Shown: positions 52,292-59,725 of the stretch, piece after piece
Layout of the letters: each line of letters opens with the position of its first letter
How positions within the stretch are numbered: the stretch's first letter is position 1
Source: an uncultured Prevotellaceae bacterium
Lineage (GTDB): Bacteria > Bacteroidota > Bacteroidia > Bacteroidales > Bacteroidaceae
Direction of reading: 5' to 3'
DNA: 64,000 bases
Assembly (NCBI GenBank): GCA_902768785.1
Contig: CACXMM010000007.1
Span: forward strand, 28,524 to 92,523
Notes under the pieces: generated by a model
What the model was told of the DNA's origin: nothing
Database searches by the model: none
The model's input: only the letters and a program-made list of their open reading frames with translations
Position numbers and translations under genes: made by a program

Positions 52292-52954
52292 TCATTGGTT
52301 TAGCAGTCGCATATATTCCTCATAGGAAATATATCTGCCACCCATGGATTTAAGATGGGGAGTCTCGAACTGACAGTCGATGAACCTGCCCCCGAATGCT
52401 TGCATAACTTGTGCAAGATAAATCAAAGCCAGTTTACTGGCATTGGGCACCAACGAGAACATGCTCTCTCCGAAAAAGGCAGGACCGATGGTAACACCGT
52501 AGAGGCCTCCCACCAGTTGGGAGCTCTCTTCCTTATCTCCTTGTCCCCACACCTCCACGCTGGCTGCTAAGTTCTGTTCATACAGACGGGTATATGCCTC
52601 AATCATCTCCTCGCCCAGCCAGGCGCCACGTTCATGGATACGTAGCTCACTGCAATGGTGAATCACCCCAGCAAAGTCTTTGTTGATGGTCACATGATAC
52701 AGATGTTTATTCATCAGTGTACGCATGGAGTGGGAAATATGGATCTCATCGGGGAAGATCACGAAGCGTTTCAGCGGACAGAACCACAGACGTTCGGGAT
52801 TTTCGCGGAAGCCATACCAAGGGAAGATGCCGTGACTATATGCCAACAACAGACGGTCAACACTCAGGTCACCACCTACAGCAATCAGTCCGTCCTCTTC
52901 ACCAAGGTGAGGATCAGGAAACCATAGCTCATTATCGTCCAACTGGAAGATCAT
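52292..52954 (-). CDS. aat: Leucyl/phenylalanyl-tRNA-protein transferase
   Basis: Adds Leu or Phe to proteins with basic N-termini and so creates primary N-degrons. 220 residues. The motifs LWFPDPHLGEEDGLIAVGGD, YSHGIFPWYG, ERLWFCPLKRFVIFPDE and GGLYGVTIGPAFFGESMFS are typical. The gene overlaps clpA by 23 bases and follows it on the minus strand, after clpS. All three encode parts of one degradation route. The assignment is secure. Confidence 0.95.
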   Translation of the reverse strand: MIFQLDDNELWFPDPHLGEEDGLIAVGGDLSVDRLLLAYSHGIFPWYGFRENPERLWFCPLKRFVIFPDEIHISHSMRTLMNKHLYHVTINKDFAGVIHHCSELRIHERGAWLGEEMIEAYTRLYEQNLAASVEVWGQGDKEESSQLVGGLYGVTIGPAFFGESMFSLVPNASKLALIYLAQVMQAFGGRFIDCQFETPHLKSMGGRYISYEEYMRLLNQ

Positions 52955-55172
52955 CCACTACAATCTCTCCACCATCCTTCAACTTCCCGAACAAGATCTC
53001 ACGCATCAATAGAGGTTTGAGCAGCTGGGCAATGACGCGGTCCATCTCACGGGCACCATATTCCTGAGTAAAGCCCTTGTCAAGCAACTGCTCCCTGGCC
53101 TTATCAGAAAGGATCATCGTGACCTGACGGGCTGTCAGTTTCTCCTGAAGCTCACGCAGTTTCTTGTCTAAGATCAGCTCCGCCATGTAACGGTCCATGT
53201 CGTGGAACACCACGGTACCCGACAAACGGTTGATGAACTCGGGCTTGAAGATACGCTTCACTTGCTTCAGCATGGCCTCGCCCCTGCTAACACTTGCTGA
53301 GAAGCCCACATGCTGACCCGCATATTGCGCCCCAGCATTGCTCGTCATGATAAACACCACGTTGCGGAAATCGGCCTTCCTGCCTTTGTTGTCCGTCAGA
53401 CTGGCATAGTCCATCACCTGCAGCAGGATGTTGTAGATATCCTGATGAGCCTTCTCAATCTCATCGAAGAGCAGCACACAATTAGGGGTCTTACGGATGG
53501 CATCCGTCAGTAAGCCACCATCCTCATAGCCCACATAGCCGGCAGGCGAACCGATGAGTTTGGCTACCGTATGCTTCTCCGTATATTCACTCATGTCAAA
53601 ACGAATCAGCTGGACACCCAGCTCCTGAGCCAGTACGCGGGCTACCTCCGTCTTTCCGACACCCGTAGGACCGACGAACAGCAGACTCGCCAAAGGTTTG
53701 TTCTCATCAAGTAGTCCGGCCTTTGACATCTGCACAGCCTCCACCACCTGACTCACCGCCTCGTCCTGCCCGTAAATCTTAGACAGGATACGCTCACGCA
53801 GTGTCTCCAGTTCCTCGTTGTTGTCCTCTTTCAGGGCTACCGCATCAATCTTGCAGATCTTCTGAAGCACGGTATTGATCTGTTCCTTGCCAATCTCCTT
53901 CCTTTCCTTATTCTGTTCCTGTGCATCCTCATTCGTTGAGACCTCCATCGCCGCACCAGCCTCATCGATCAGATCGATGGCTTTGTCAGGCAGAAAGCGG
54001 TCATTGATATACTTCGCACTCTGTCGCACGGCATAGTCGATGGCCTCATCGGTATAGGTAACATGGTGGAATGTTTCGTATTTTTCCTTCAAGCCGTTCA
54101 GAATAGCAATGGTCTCCTCCACACTCGGCTCAGCGATATCTATCTGTTGGAAACGTCTGACGATACCCTTGCTCCTGGAGAAATAACGGTTGTATTCATC
54201 ATAGGTGGTGGAACCGATGAAGCGAAGGTCACCGCTCTCCAAATAGGGCTTCAGCATGTTCGATGCATCCATCGAGCCCTCACCCGTCTGTCCTGCACCC
54301 ACCAGGTTATGGATCTCATCGATATACACGATGCCATGTCCCTCCTGCTGGATGCCATCCATCACCGCTTTGATGCGCCTTTCAAAGTCACCTCTGAACT
54401 GCGTACCCGCCAGCATGGAGCCAATGTCAAAGAGATAAACCTTGGCATCTTTCAGTCGCTCAGGCACCTCTCCTTTGACGATACGGGCTGTCAGACCATA
54501 TACCAAGGCGGTCTTGCCCACTCCAGGTTCCCCCACATGCAAAGGATTATTCTTGTCTTTCCGGCACAGAACCTGAATGGTCCGTTCCAATTCTTTCTCT
54601 CTGCCAATCAGTGGATTGTGGCGTTCCACTACATCATTGATACAAGTCACCAAGTCACGCCATTTGGGAGTATGTGCCGTTTCCTCCCCCATCAAACCTT
54701 CTTGATCATTCAGTTCTTCCTCCAAGTCCTTTTCTTCATAGTCGGAGATGATCATGCTCTTGAACTCCGCCACGTTATCGCCTAATGCCTTTATGAGCAA
54801 ATAGGAAGCCCAGGAGTCCTTCAGGTCTAACAACGAAACGACCAGATGGGGTACATCCAGTTCCGAAGCACTGCTATAGAGGACATGACGGCACGACAGT
54901 TCCAATAGCTGATGCATCAAGACAGAAGGTTCGGGCATGTATGATTCCGCCTCCTCGGGAACAGTATCATATTCTGCCAGTTTCCGAGTTAGTTGTTCCA
55001 CCACATCACCGGGATCACAGAACAGTTCCAGTGTGTAGTAGAAATCCTGGTTCTTTAGCATCGTAAGCAGGAAATGCTCTGGCATGATAAACTCATGCCG
55101 ATAGCGCATGCAGCACTTCAGCACCTCACTGAGCAATTCATCCAATCGAGCAGTTTTCTTTATTTCAGGCAT
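52932..55172 (-). CDS. clpA: ClpA, ATP-dependent unfoldase
   Basis: Unfolds ClpS-delivered and other substrates for ClpP. 746 residues from ATG 55172. I rejected the upstream in-frame GTG at 55181. The N-domain covers about 1-145, the first AAA+ domain has [16 protein letters not shown] and [15 protein letters not shown], and the second has [17 protein letters not shown] and [15 protein letters not shown]. The ClpA-type length and the adjacency of clpS support ClpA rather than ClpB or ClpC. clpP is not in the window. Confidence 0.95.
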   Translation of the reverse strand: MPEIKKTARLDELLSEVLKCCMRYRHEFIMPEHFLLTMLKNQDFYYTLELFCDPGDVVEQLTRKLAEYDTVPEEAESYMPEPSVLMHQLLELSCRHVLYSSASELDVPHLVVSLLDLKDSWASYLLIKALGDNVAEFKSMIISDYEEKDLEEELNDQEGLMGEETAHTPKWRDLVTCINDVVERHNPLIGREKELERTIQVLCRKDKNNPLHVGEPGVGKTALVYGLTARIVKGEVPERLKDAKVYLFDIGSMLAGTQFRGDFERRIKAVMDGIQQEGHGIVYIDEIHNLVGAGQTGEGSMDASNMLKPYLESGDLRFIGSTTYDEYNRYFSRSKGIVRRFQQIDIAEPSVEETIAILNGLKEKYETFHHVTYTDEAIDYAVRQSAKYINDRFLPDKAIDLIDEAGAAMEVSTNEDAQEQNKERKEIGKEQINTVLQKICKIDAVALKEDNNEELETLRERILSKIYGQDEAVSQVVEAVQMSKAGLLDENKPLASLLFVGPTGVGKTEVARVLAQELGVQLIRFDMSEYTEKHTVAKLIGSPAGYVGYEDGGLLTDAIRKTPNCVLLFDEIEKAHQDIYNILLQVMDYASLTDNKGRKADFRNVVFIMTSNAGAQYAGQHVGFSASVSRGEAMLKQVKRIFKPEFINRLSGTVVFHDMDRYMAELILDKKLRELQEKLTARQVTMILSDKAREQLLDKGFTQEYGAREMDRVIAQLLKPLLMREILFGKLKDGGEIVVDDLPVGR

Positions 55173-55196
55173 AGGATACACTATTTTGTTTCCCCA

Positions 55197-55502
55197 TCAT
55201 TCATCAGGTTCATAAGTCAGCCGCAAGGGAAAGCCGGCCTCCCGTGCCATAGTAGTGGCTTTCTTCACCTTCGAAACGGCAATATCGTAGGTATAGATAC
55301 CTACTACGGCCTTGTCGGAATGGTGCACCTTGAGCATCAGGGCCTCTGCTTCGGCCTCACTTTTGAAGAACACCGTAACCAGCACTTTCACCACAAACTC
55401 CATGGTGGTGAAATCATCATTATAGATGGTCACCTTATAGCGTTTCGGCTCATGCAGGTCTGTCCGCTGTCGTTCACGTGTGCTTGATTGTTCCTGTGGC
55501 AT
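55197..55502 (-). CDS. clpS: ClpS, N-degron adaptor
   Basis: Delivers proteins with N-terminal Leu, Phe, Tyr or Trp to ClpA. 101 residues. KVTIYNDDFTTMEFVVKVLV carries the conserved Asn-Asp-Asp-Phe pocket, followed by LMLKVHHSDKAVVGIYTYDI. The N-terminal extension (about 25 residues, MPQEQSSTRERQRTDLHEPK) is charged and presumably flexible, as usual. It lies upstream of clpA and aat on the same strand. Confidence 0.93.
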   Translation of the reverse strand: MPQEQSSTRERQRTDLHEPKRYKVTIYNDDFTTMEFVVKVLVTVFFKSEAEAEALMLKVHHSDKAVVGIYTYDIAVSKVKKATTMAREAGFPLRLTYEPDE

Positions 55503-55539
55503 ATAGGATGATGGTTGTTATGATTCGTAAATGACTGTC

Positions 55540-56043
55540 CTACTGCACAATCTTGAAACGGATGCGGAAGCTGCGAGTACCTTCGTCCCAGTTGGTACCA
55601 AGCATCTCGAAGCGACCGATCTGTGCCGTGGAGCGTACATGTTTACCGATACAGGGACAGACATCATAGCCACCGATACGCACCAGACGAATTGTCTCCG
55701 AGGCATCCTCCGGCAAACGCTCCAGAGACAGTCTCGACTCGGGTGAGTCTTCCTCAGCCTCCATGATGATGCCATCCAGTTCTGCACGGCTCACAAACTG
55801 GAACGTAACAGGCATGTCCTCCTCTATCAGCTCATTCATCTGCCGCTCTATCTCCCTCTCAACCTTCCGGTCGGGCTTGCGGTCCAAGATATAGCTGATC
55901 TTACTCTTCTTCCGTTCGATATGCGCATTCCGAGAGCGTTCGCAGCCGAACATCCTCACCATCAGTTGGTTCAGAAGATGTTCTGCTGTATGAGCTGGCG
56001 GGAACTCATCCTTGTTGTGGTCATTCAAGATATACTCTTCCAT
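55540..56043 (-). CDS. AlaX-like tRNA-editing domain protein
   Basis: 167 residues. The zinc-site motifs of the AlaRS/ThrRS second additional domain are present: HTAEHLL (HxxxH) near residues 18-24 and CPCIGKHV (CxxxH) near 128-135. Stand-alone AlaX proteins hydrolyse Ser-tRNA(Ala) or related mischarged tRNAs. The surrounding AHIERKKSKISYIL and GGYDVCPCIGKHV support membership, but the amino-acid specificity cannot be read. It lies 17 bp after the amylase gene and upstream of clpS. Confidence 0.82.
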   Translation of the reverse strand: MEEYILNDHNKDEFPPAHTAEHLLNQLMVRMFGCERSRNAHIERKKSKISYILDRKPDRKVEREIERQMNELIEEDMPVTFQFVSRAELDGIIMEAEEDSPESRLSLERLPEDASETIRLVRIGGYDVCPCIGKHVRSTAQIGRFEMLGTNWDEGTRSFRIRFKIVQ

Positions 56044-56060
56044 CTTTCTAATGGTATATA

Positions 56061-57902
56061 CTATAATAAGATCTTATACACCCTGCCGCCCTTGGCGGGA
56101 ACCTCCATGTGTAACTGACGGTCGGCATACAACAGCCATTTCTGCTGTTCGTCCGTGAGGAGGTCGGTAGCTGTCACTTCCTGATTGGGAATCTGCCAGA
56201 AATCAAAGACATGACGAGGCACATTAACATCAATCACCACAGCCTCATCTGCAAAGTTCGCCACTACCAACAGCAGTTCCTTGCCGCACTTTCGGAAGAA
56301 AGCATACTGACGGTCAGCGATATGTTGGTTCACATACATCAGATCGTACATCTCACCATCATACACAGCTTTCTCCTTGTTGGCGAGTTGCAACACCTGC
56401 TGATATTTCTGCATCAGGGCACGCTCCTCTTTCTTAATCTTCCGACGATCGAAATAGCCACGGAGAAGGGTGTCCACACACCAATAGTCGAAGATGGTGG
56501 TACGTCCGTCCCTGCCACTAAAGCCTTCTTCATCCATTCCCTTCTCACCGAATTCCTGTCCGGCATAGAGCATATAGGGATTCTTCTGCAGGAGTACACT
56601 GACGATATGTCCTGGGAATCCCTTCTCAGCCTCTCTGGCAAAGAAATCAGAGGCAATGCGTTGCTCATCATGGTTCTCCAAGAAATAGAGCATGTGGTCG
56701 CGGATATCATCGGTTGCCTGCCACTGATAGGTGATATCACCAGCACGGCGACGACCGCAGATCACATCACGAATGCAGTCGTACATCCCCACCTTATCAT
56801 ATAAATAGTCGAAGCCTGCACCGATATAGTTTCGGTACTGGTTGGGATCATACACCTCACCGATAAAGTCTATCTCCGGATACTGATACTTCACTTTATC
56901 GGTGGCCCAAGCCCAGAATGCCGTAGGCACCATCTCAGCCATGTCGCAACGGAATCCGTCAATACCCTTCCCTGCCCAGAAGAGCAGGATATCCGTCATC
57001 TTCCCCCAGGTGTTAGGAATGGGATCAAAATGTTCAGAGCGTCCACCCGCATCACAGTAGTCGATACCGTAGTTCAGCTTCACCGTCTCATACCAGTCAT
57101 TACGGTTGGGACGGTTCGAGAACTGGTCGTTTCCCGTAGCCCGTGCTGGATTCTCCGTATATCTTTGAACTTTGAACTTTGAACTTTGAACTTTATGATT
57201 ACCATTGTCTATTGAACTTTGAACATGGAACTTTGAACTTTGAACTTTATGATTAGCTTTTTCTTCTGACACAGTTTCGTTTTCAGATTGCATATCATAA
57301 AGTTCAAAGTTCAAAGCTCCATGTTCAAAGTTACATGTTCCATGTTCAATGTCAGAGAGATCAAGTGGTTGGCCCCAGCAATAATAGAAGTTATTCTTGG
57401 TGGAGAAATGCATGTTCGAGTCATCCTCCTCACCCAGATCCTTCACTCCTTCGGGCTTGCAGATGCTTTTGTATTCACGGGCCACATGATTGGGTACGAA
57501 GTCGATGATCACCTTCATACCCGCCTGATGGATACGTTCAACGAGAGCCTCGAACTCAAGCATTCGGTTGTTCACATCCACCGCCAGGTCAGGGTCGATG
57601 TCGTAGTAATCAGTAATGGCATAAGGAGATCCTGCCTTACCCTTCACCACATCAGGGTGCTGACGAGGGATGCCGAACGAGGAATAATCTGTCTGTGTGG
57701 CATGGCGGATGACACCAGTGAGCCAGATATGGCTCACGCCCATATTCTTAATCATCCGGAGCACGCCAGCATCGATGTCGTTCATTTTCGCACATCCATT
57801 CTCCTCATACGTCCCGTTCGCTTTATTGGTCTTATTTTTGTTCCCAAATAATCTTGTAAATACTTGATAAACAATTAACTTTGAACTTTGATCTTTGAAC
57901 AT
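56061..57902 (-). CDS. GH13 alpha-amylase family protein with repeat-derived inserts
   Basis: 613 residues. The GH13 regions are intact: VIDFVPNHVA (region I), GIDGFRCDMAEMVP (II, nucleophile Asp), DFIGEVYDP (III, acid Glu) and LENHDEQRIASD (IV). There is no signal peptide, so it is probably cytoplasmic and acts on stored glycogen or maltodextrins. Two parts come from repeats. The first eight residues (MFKDQSSK) are encoded by the inverted repeat at 57879-57915, and about 65 residues including KVQSSKFHVQSS and KVQSSKFKVQ lie between PLDLS and YTENPARA. The original start was probably near LIVYQVFTRLFG. Confidence 0.85.
   Translation of the reverse strand: MFKDQSSKLIVYQVFTRLFGNKNKTNKANGTYEENGCAKMNDIDAGVLRMIKNMGVSHIWLTGVIRHATQTDYSSFGIPRQHPDVVKGKAGSPYAITDYYDIDPDLAVDVNNRMLEFEALVERIHQAGMKVIIDFVPNHVAREYKSICKPEGVKDLGEEDDSNMHFSTKNNFYYCWGQPLDLSDIEHGTCNFEHGALNFELYDMQSENETVSEEKANHKVQSSKFHVQSSIDNGNHKVQSSKFKVQRYTENPARATGNDQFSNRPNRNDWYETVKLNYGIDYCDAGGRSEHFDPIPNTWGKMTDILLFWAGKGIDGFRCDMAEMVPTAFWAWATDKVKYQYPEIDFIGEVYDPNQYRNYIGAGFDYLYDKVGMYDCIRDVICGRRRAGDITYQWQATDDIRDHMLYFLENHDEQRIASDFFAREAEKGFPGHIVSVLLQKNPYMLYAGQEFGEKGMDEEGFSGRDGRTTIFDYWCVDTLLRGYFDRRKIKKEERALMQKYQQVLQLANKEKAVYDGEMYDLMYVNQHIADRQYAFFRKCGKELLLVVANFADEAVVIDVNVPRHVFDFWQIPNQEVTATDLLTDEQQKWLLYADRQLHMEVPAKGGRVYKILL
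57164..57352. repeat. TTTGAAC repeat insertion inside the amylase gene
   Basis: Two direct arrays (57164-57200 and 57211-57255) of TTTGAAC units, each ending in AACTTTATGATT, face an inverted array (57291-57352) that begins GCATATCATAAAGTTCAA one base upstream. The ends match the inner ends of the element at 57879-58320, so this looks like a short internal-deletion relative. It is read in frame through the amylase. Confidence 0.75.
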
Positions 57903-58320
57903 TGAACTTTATGATTTGATTTTTTATTTTGTTGCTTTTACTATTTTTGTCAATATAGCGATGATTTTATTGCAGTCATCTACGATTGATTCAAACATTT
58001 CATCATTTATGAACTTCGTTTCATGCAACAAATCAAGCCAGTAACCTGTTTCTGTTGCCTCTTTTTGGGCAATATTCATTTTTGACGAGAAGTCAGGCCT
58101 ACTTTGTGCATTTTTACCTTCAAACACATTAGCACCAATGCTTGTTCCAGAACGAAAGACTTGTTTCGACATGATGTATTCGCCTCTCTCCTCTTTCAGA
58201 TACTTATACAAGTTTACGATCCGAATGGCAAAGGAGCGGACAATTACATACACATCGTTTTCAACTTCCCTTCTCTGAAGCATATCATAAAGTTCAATGT
58301 TCAAAGATCAAAGTTCAAAG
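57879..58320. mobile_element. Candidate cassette with perfect 37-bp terminal inverted repeats
   Basis: The left end (57879-57915) and the right end (58284-58320) are exact reverse complements over 37 bp. The left end reads CTTTGAACTTTGATC, then TTTGAACATTGAACTTTA, then TGAT. The element encloses only the four-helix-bundle gene. The right end stops one base before the fabD stop codon, and the left end contains the amylase start codon. No target-site duplication is evident. No transposase is encoded, so movement would need outside enzymes. Confidence 0.65.
57924..58283 (-). CDS. Four-helix-bundle protein (S23 / IVS family)
   Basis: 119 residues from ATG 58283. A TTG start further up would use the inverted repeat as coding sequence (MNIELYD). 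The family pattern is clear: YVIVRSFAIRIVNLYKYLKE, FRSGTSIGANVFEGKNAQSR and FSSKMNIAQKEATETGYWL. Members are known from intervening sequences in 23S rRNA, and Avd of diversity-generating retroelements is related. The molecular role is mostly unknown, with nucleic-acid binding likely. The gene sits alone between perfect inverted repeats. Confidence 0.85.
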   Translation of the reverse strand: MLQRREVENDVYVIVRSFAIRIVNLYKYLKEERGEYIMSKQVFRSGTSIGANVFEGKNAQSRPDFSSKMNIAQKEATETGYWLDLLHETKFINDEMFESIVDDCNKIIAILTKIVKATK

Positions 58321-58321
58321 A

Positions 58322-59209
58322 CTACGCGATTCCGTGTGCAGAAACTTCTTTGTTGATCTTGGCAATCATACCCTGCAGGGCCTTACCAGGACCGCACTCC
58401 GTGAAGTCATCGGCACCATCGGCAATCATGTTCTGCACGCACTGAGTCCAACGTACCGGACTGGTGAGCTGTGCGATGAGGTTTGCCTTGATCTCAGCAG
58501 CATCGGTATGGGGCTTACCATCCACGTTCTGATAGACAGGACACTTCGGAGCCTTCACCTCGGTAATCTCGATAGCTGCCTGCAGCTCATCCTTAGCGGG
58601 CTGCATCAGCGGAGAGTGGAAGGCACCGCCCACCTTCAGCGGCAGTGCACGCTTGGCACCGGCTTCCTTCAGCTTCTCACAAGCCTCGTTGATGGCCTCG
58701 ATGTTTCCGCTGATCACCAGCTGACCTGGGTTGTTATAGTTGGCAGGAATCACCACATATCCTTCCTTATTAATACTTGCACACACCTCCTCTACCTTCT
58801 CATCGGGCAGACCGATAATAGCGGCCATCGTGGAAGGAGCGGCCTCACAGGCTTTCTGCATAGCCATGGCACGGGCATATACCAACTTCAAGCCATCCTC
58901 AAAGCTCAGGGCACCAGCAGCTACCAATGCAGAGAACTCACCTAAGGAGTGACCAGCGGTCATCTCGGGTTTGAAGGCATCACCCATGCAGAAGGCGGAG
59001 ATCACACTGTGCAGGAATACTGCAGGCTGTGTCACCTTGGTCTGACGAAGATCCTCGTCGGTACCCTCGAACATGATATCTGTGATCCTGTAACCTAAGA
59101 TCTCGTTTGCTTTCTCAAAAAGTTCCTTGGCCAATGGGTTGTTATCATACAAATCCTTACCCATTCCCACAAACTGTGCTCCCTGACCGGGAAATACAAA
59201 TGCTTTCAT
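58322..59209 (-). CDS. fabD: Malonyl CoA-acyl carrier protein transacylase
   Basis: Loads malonyl groups on ACP for fatty acid synthesis. 295 residues. FPGQGAQFVGMGKDLYD at the start, the nucleophile Ser in GHSLGEFSALVAAG (about 92), the Arg in YARAMAMQKA and the catalytic His in KVGGAFHSPLM (about 200) are present. It is read from a triple promoter repeat on the minus strand. The stop is immediately followed by the inverted-repeat cassette and the amylase operon. No other fab genes are in the window. Confidence 0.95.
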   Translation of the reverse strand: MKAFVFPGQGAQFVGMGKDLYDNNPLAKELFEKANEILGYRITDIMFEGTDEDLRQTKVTQPAVFLHSVISAFCMGDAFKPEMTAGHSLGEFSALVAAGALSFEDGLKLVYARAMAMQKACEAAPSTMAAIIGLPDEKVEEVCASINKEGYVVIPANYNNPGQLVISGNIEAINEACEKLKEAGAKRALPLKVGGAFHSPLMQPAKDELQAAIEITEVKAPKCPVYQNVDGKPHTDAAEIKANLIAQLTSPVRWTQCVQNMIADGADDFTECGPGKALQGMIAKINKEVSAHGIA

Positions 59210-59249
59210 CTTTTTACTGTTTTAATACCTAATTAATTATAAAGCGCTG

Positions 59250-59440
59250 CAAAGGTACGAATAAGCGAGCACAGGACAAAAGAAAAAGTGCTTTTTCTTT
59301 TGTTTTGTCGAGTGAAAGTACCTTCGGAGTATCCAAAGATACGATTAAGTGAGCGAAAAACCAAATTTATTTGAGTTTTTCCGAACGTAAGTACCTTCGG
59401 AGTAACCAAAGGTACGATTAAGTGAGCGAAAACAATGAGA
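59250..59440 (-). repeat. Three-promoter composite repeat upstream of fabD
   Basis: On the minus strand the -7 boxes are TACCTTTG (59407-59414), TATCTTTG (59334-59341) and TACCTTTG (59250-59257), the last being the fabD promoter. The spacings are 73 and 84 bp. CTCAAATAAATTTGG lies between the first two, and the hairpin AAAGAAAAAGCACTTTTTCTT between the last two. Each box is preceded by CGCTCACTTAATCG or GCTCGCTTATTCG, and TTTG lies 19-20 bp upstream of the last two. The order matches the hisG element. Confidence 0.8.
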
Positions 59441-59725
59441 AAAGATATTATCGCAAGAATAATTGAATATAAACACTTGTTTCAACTCAGAATTACTACT
59501 TTTTTTTCTTAACGAACATTGACTTTGAGATTATTTGTGTATATTTGTAGCAAAATTCGCGATGGAGCGAGAGACGTGCAAGTTAACTTGCTGACGACCG
59601 ATCGAAAGCGAATTATCTAATATAAGCATGGAATGGAACGTAAACGAATCAACCCGAAGATATTGGGTGTGAGTGTAGATGATTTACTTTGGACAGAAGA
59701 AGGATAGTGTTTTAGATTTTTAATT
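59441..59725 (+). promoter_or_regulatory. Leader of the helicase gene: promoter and palindrome
   Basis: The region includes a plus-strand -7 box TATATTTG at 59540-59547 with TTG 19 bp upstream, and a perfect 14-bp palindrome GCAAGTTAACTTGC at 59578-59591, placed downstream of the box where an operator would act. A short XRE-like remnant lies at 59633-59707. Nothing else is evident in this part of the 516-bp gap. Confidence 0.5.
59633..59707 (+). pseudogene. Possible XRE-regulator C-terminal remnant
   Basis: A 24-codon frame reads MERKRINPKILGVSVDDLLW and ends TEEG. GVSVDDLL is a common end of XRE helix-turn-helix regulators (ALGVSVDDLL). A stop lies five codons upstream, so the helix-turn-helix itself is missing. 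It could be the trace of a controller gene of the downstream system, or chance. Confidence 0.3.

Noticed and set aside
57879-58320. Insertion sequence with its own transposase
   Set aside because: The only gene inside is a four-helix-bundle protein, no DDE or HUH motif is present, and no target duplication was found.
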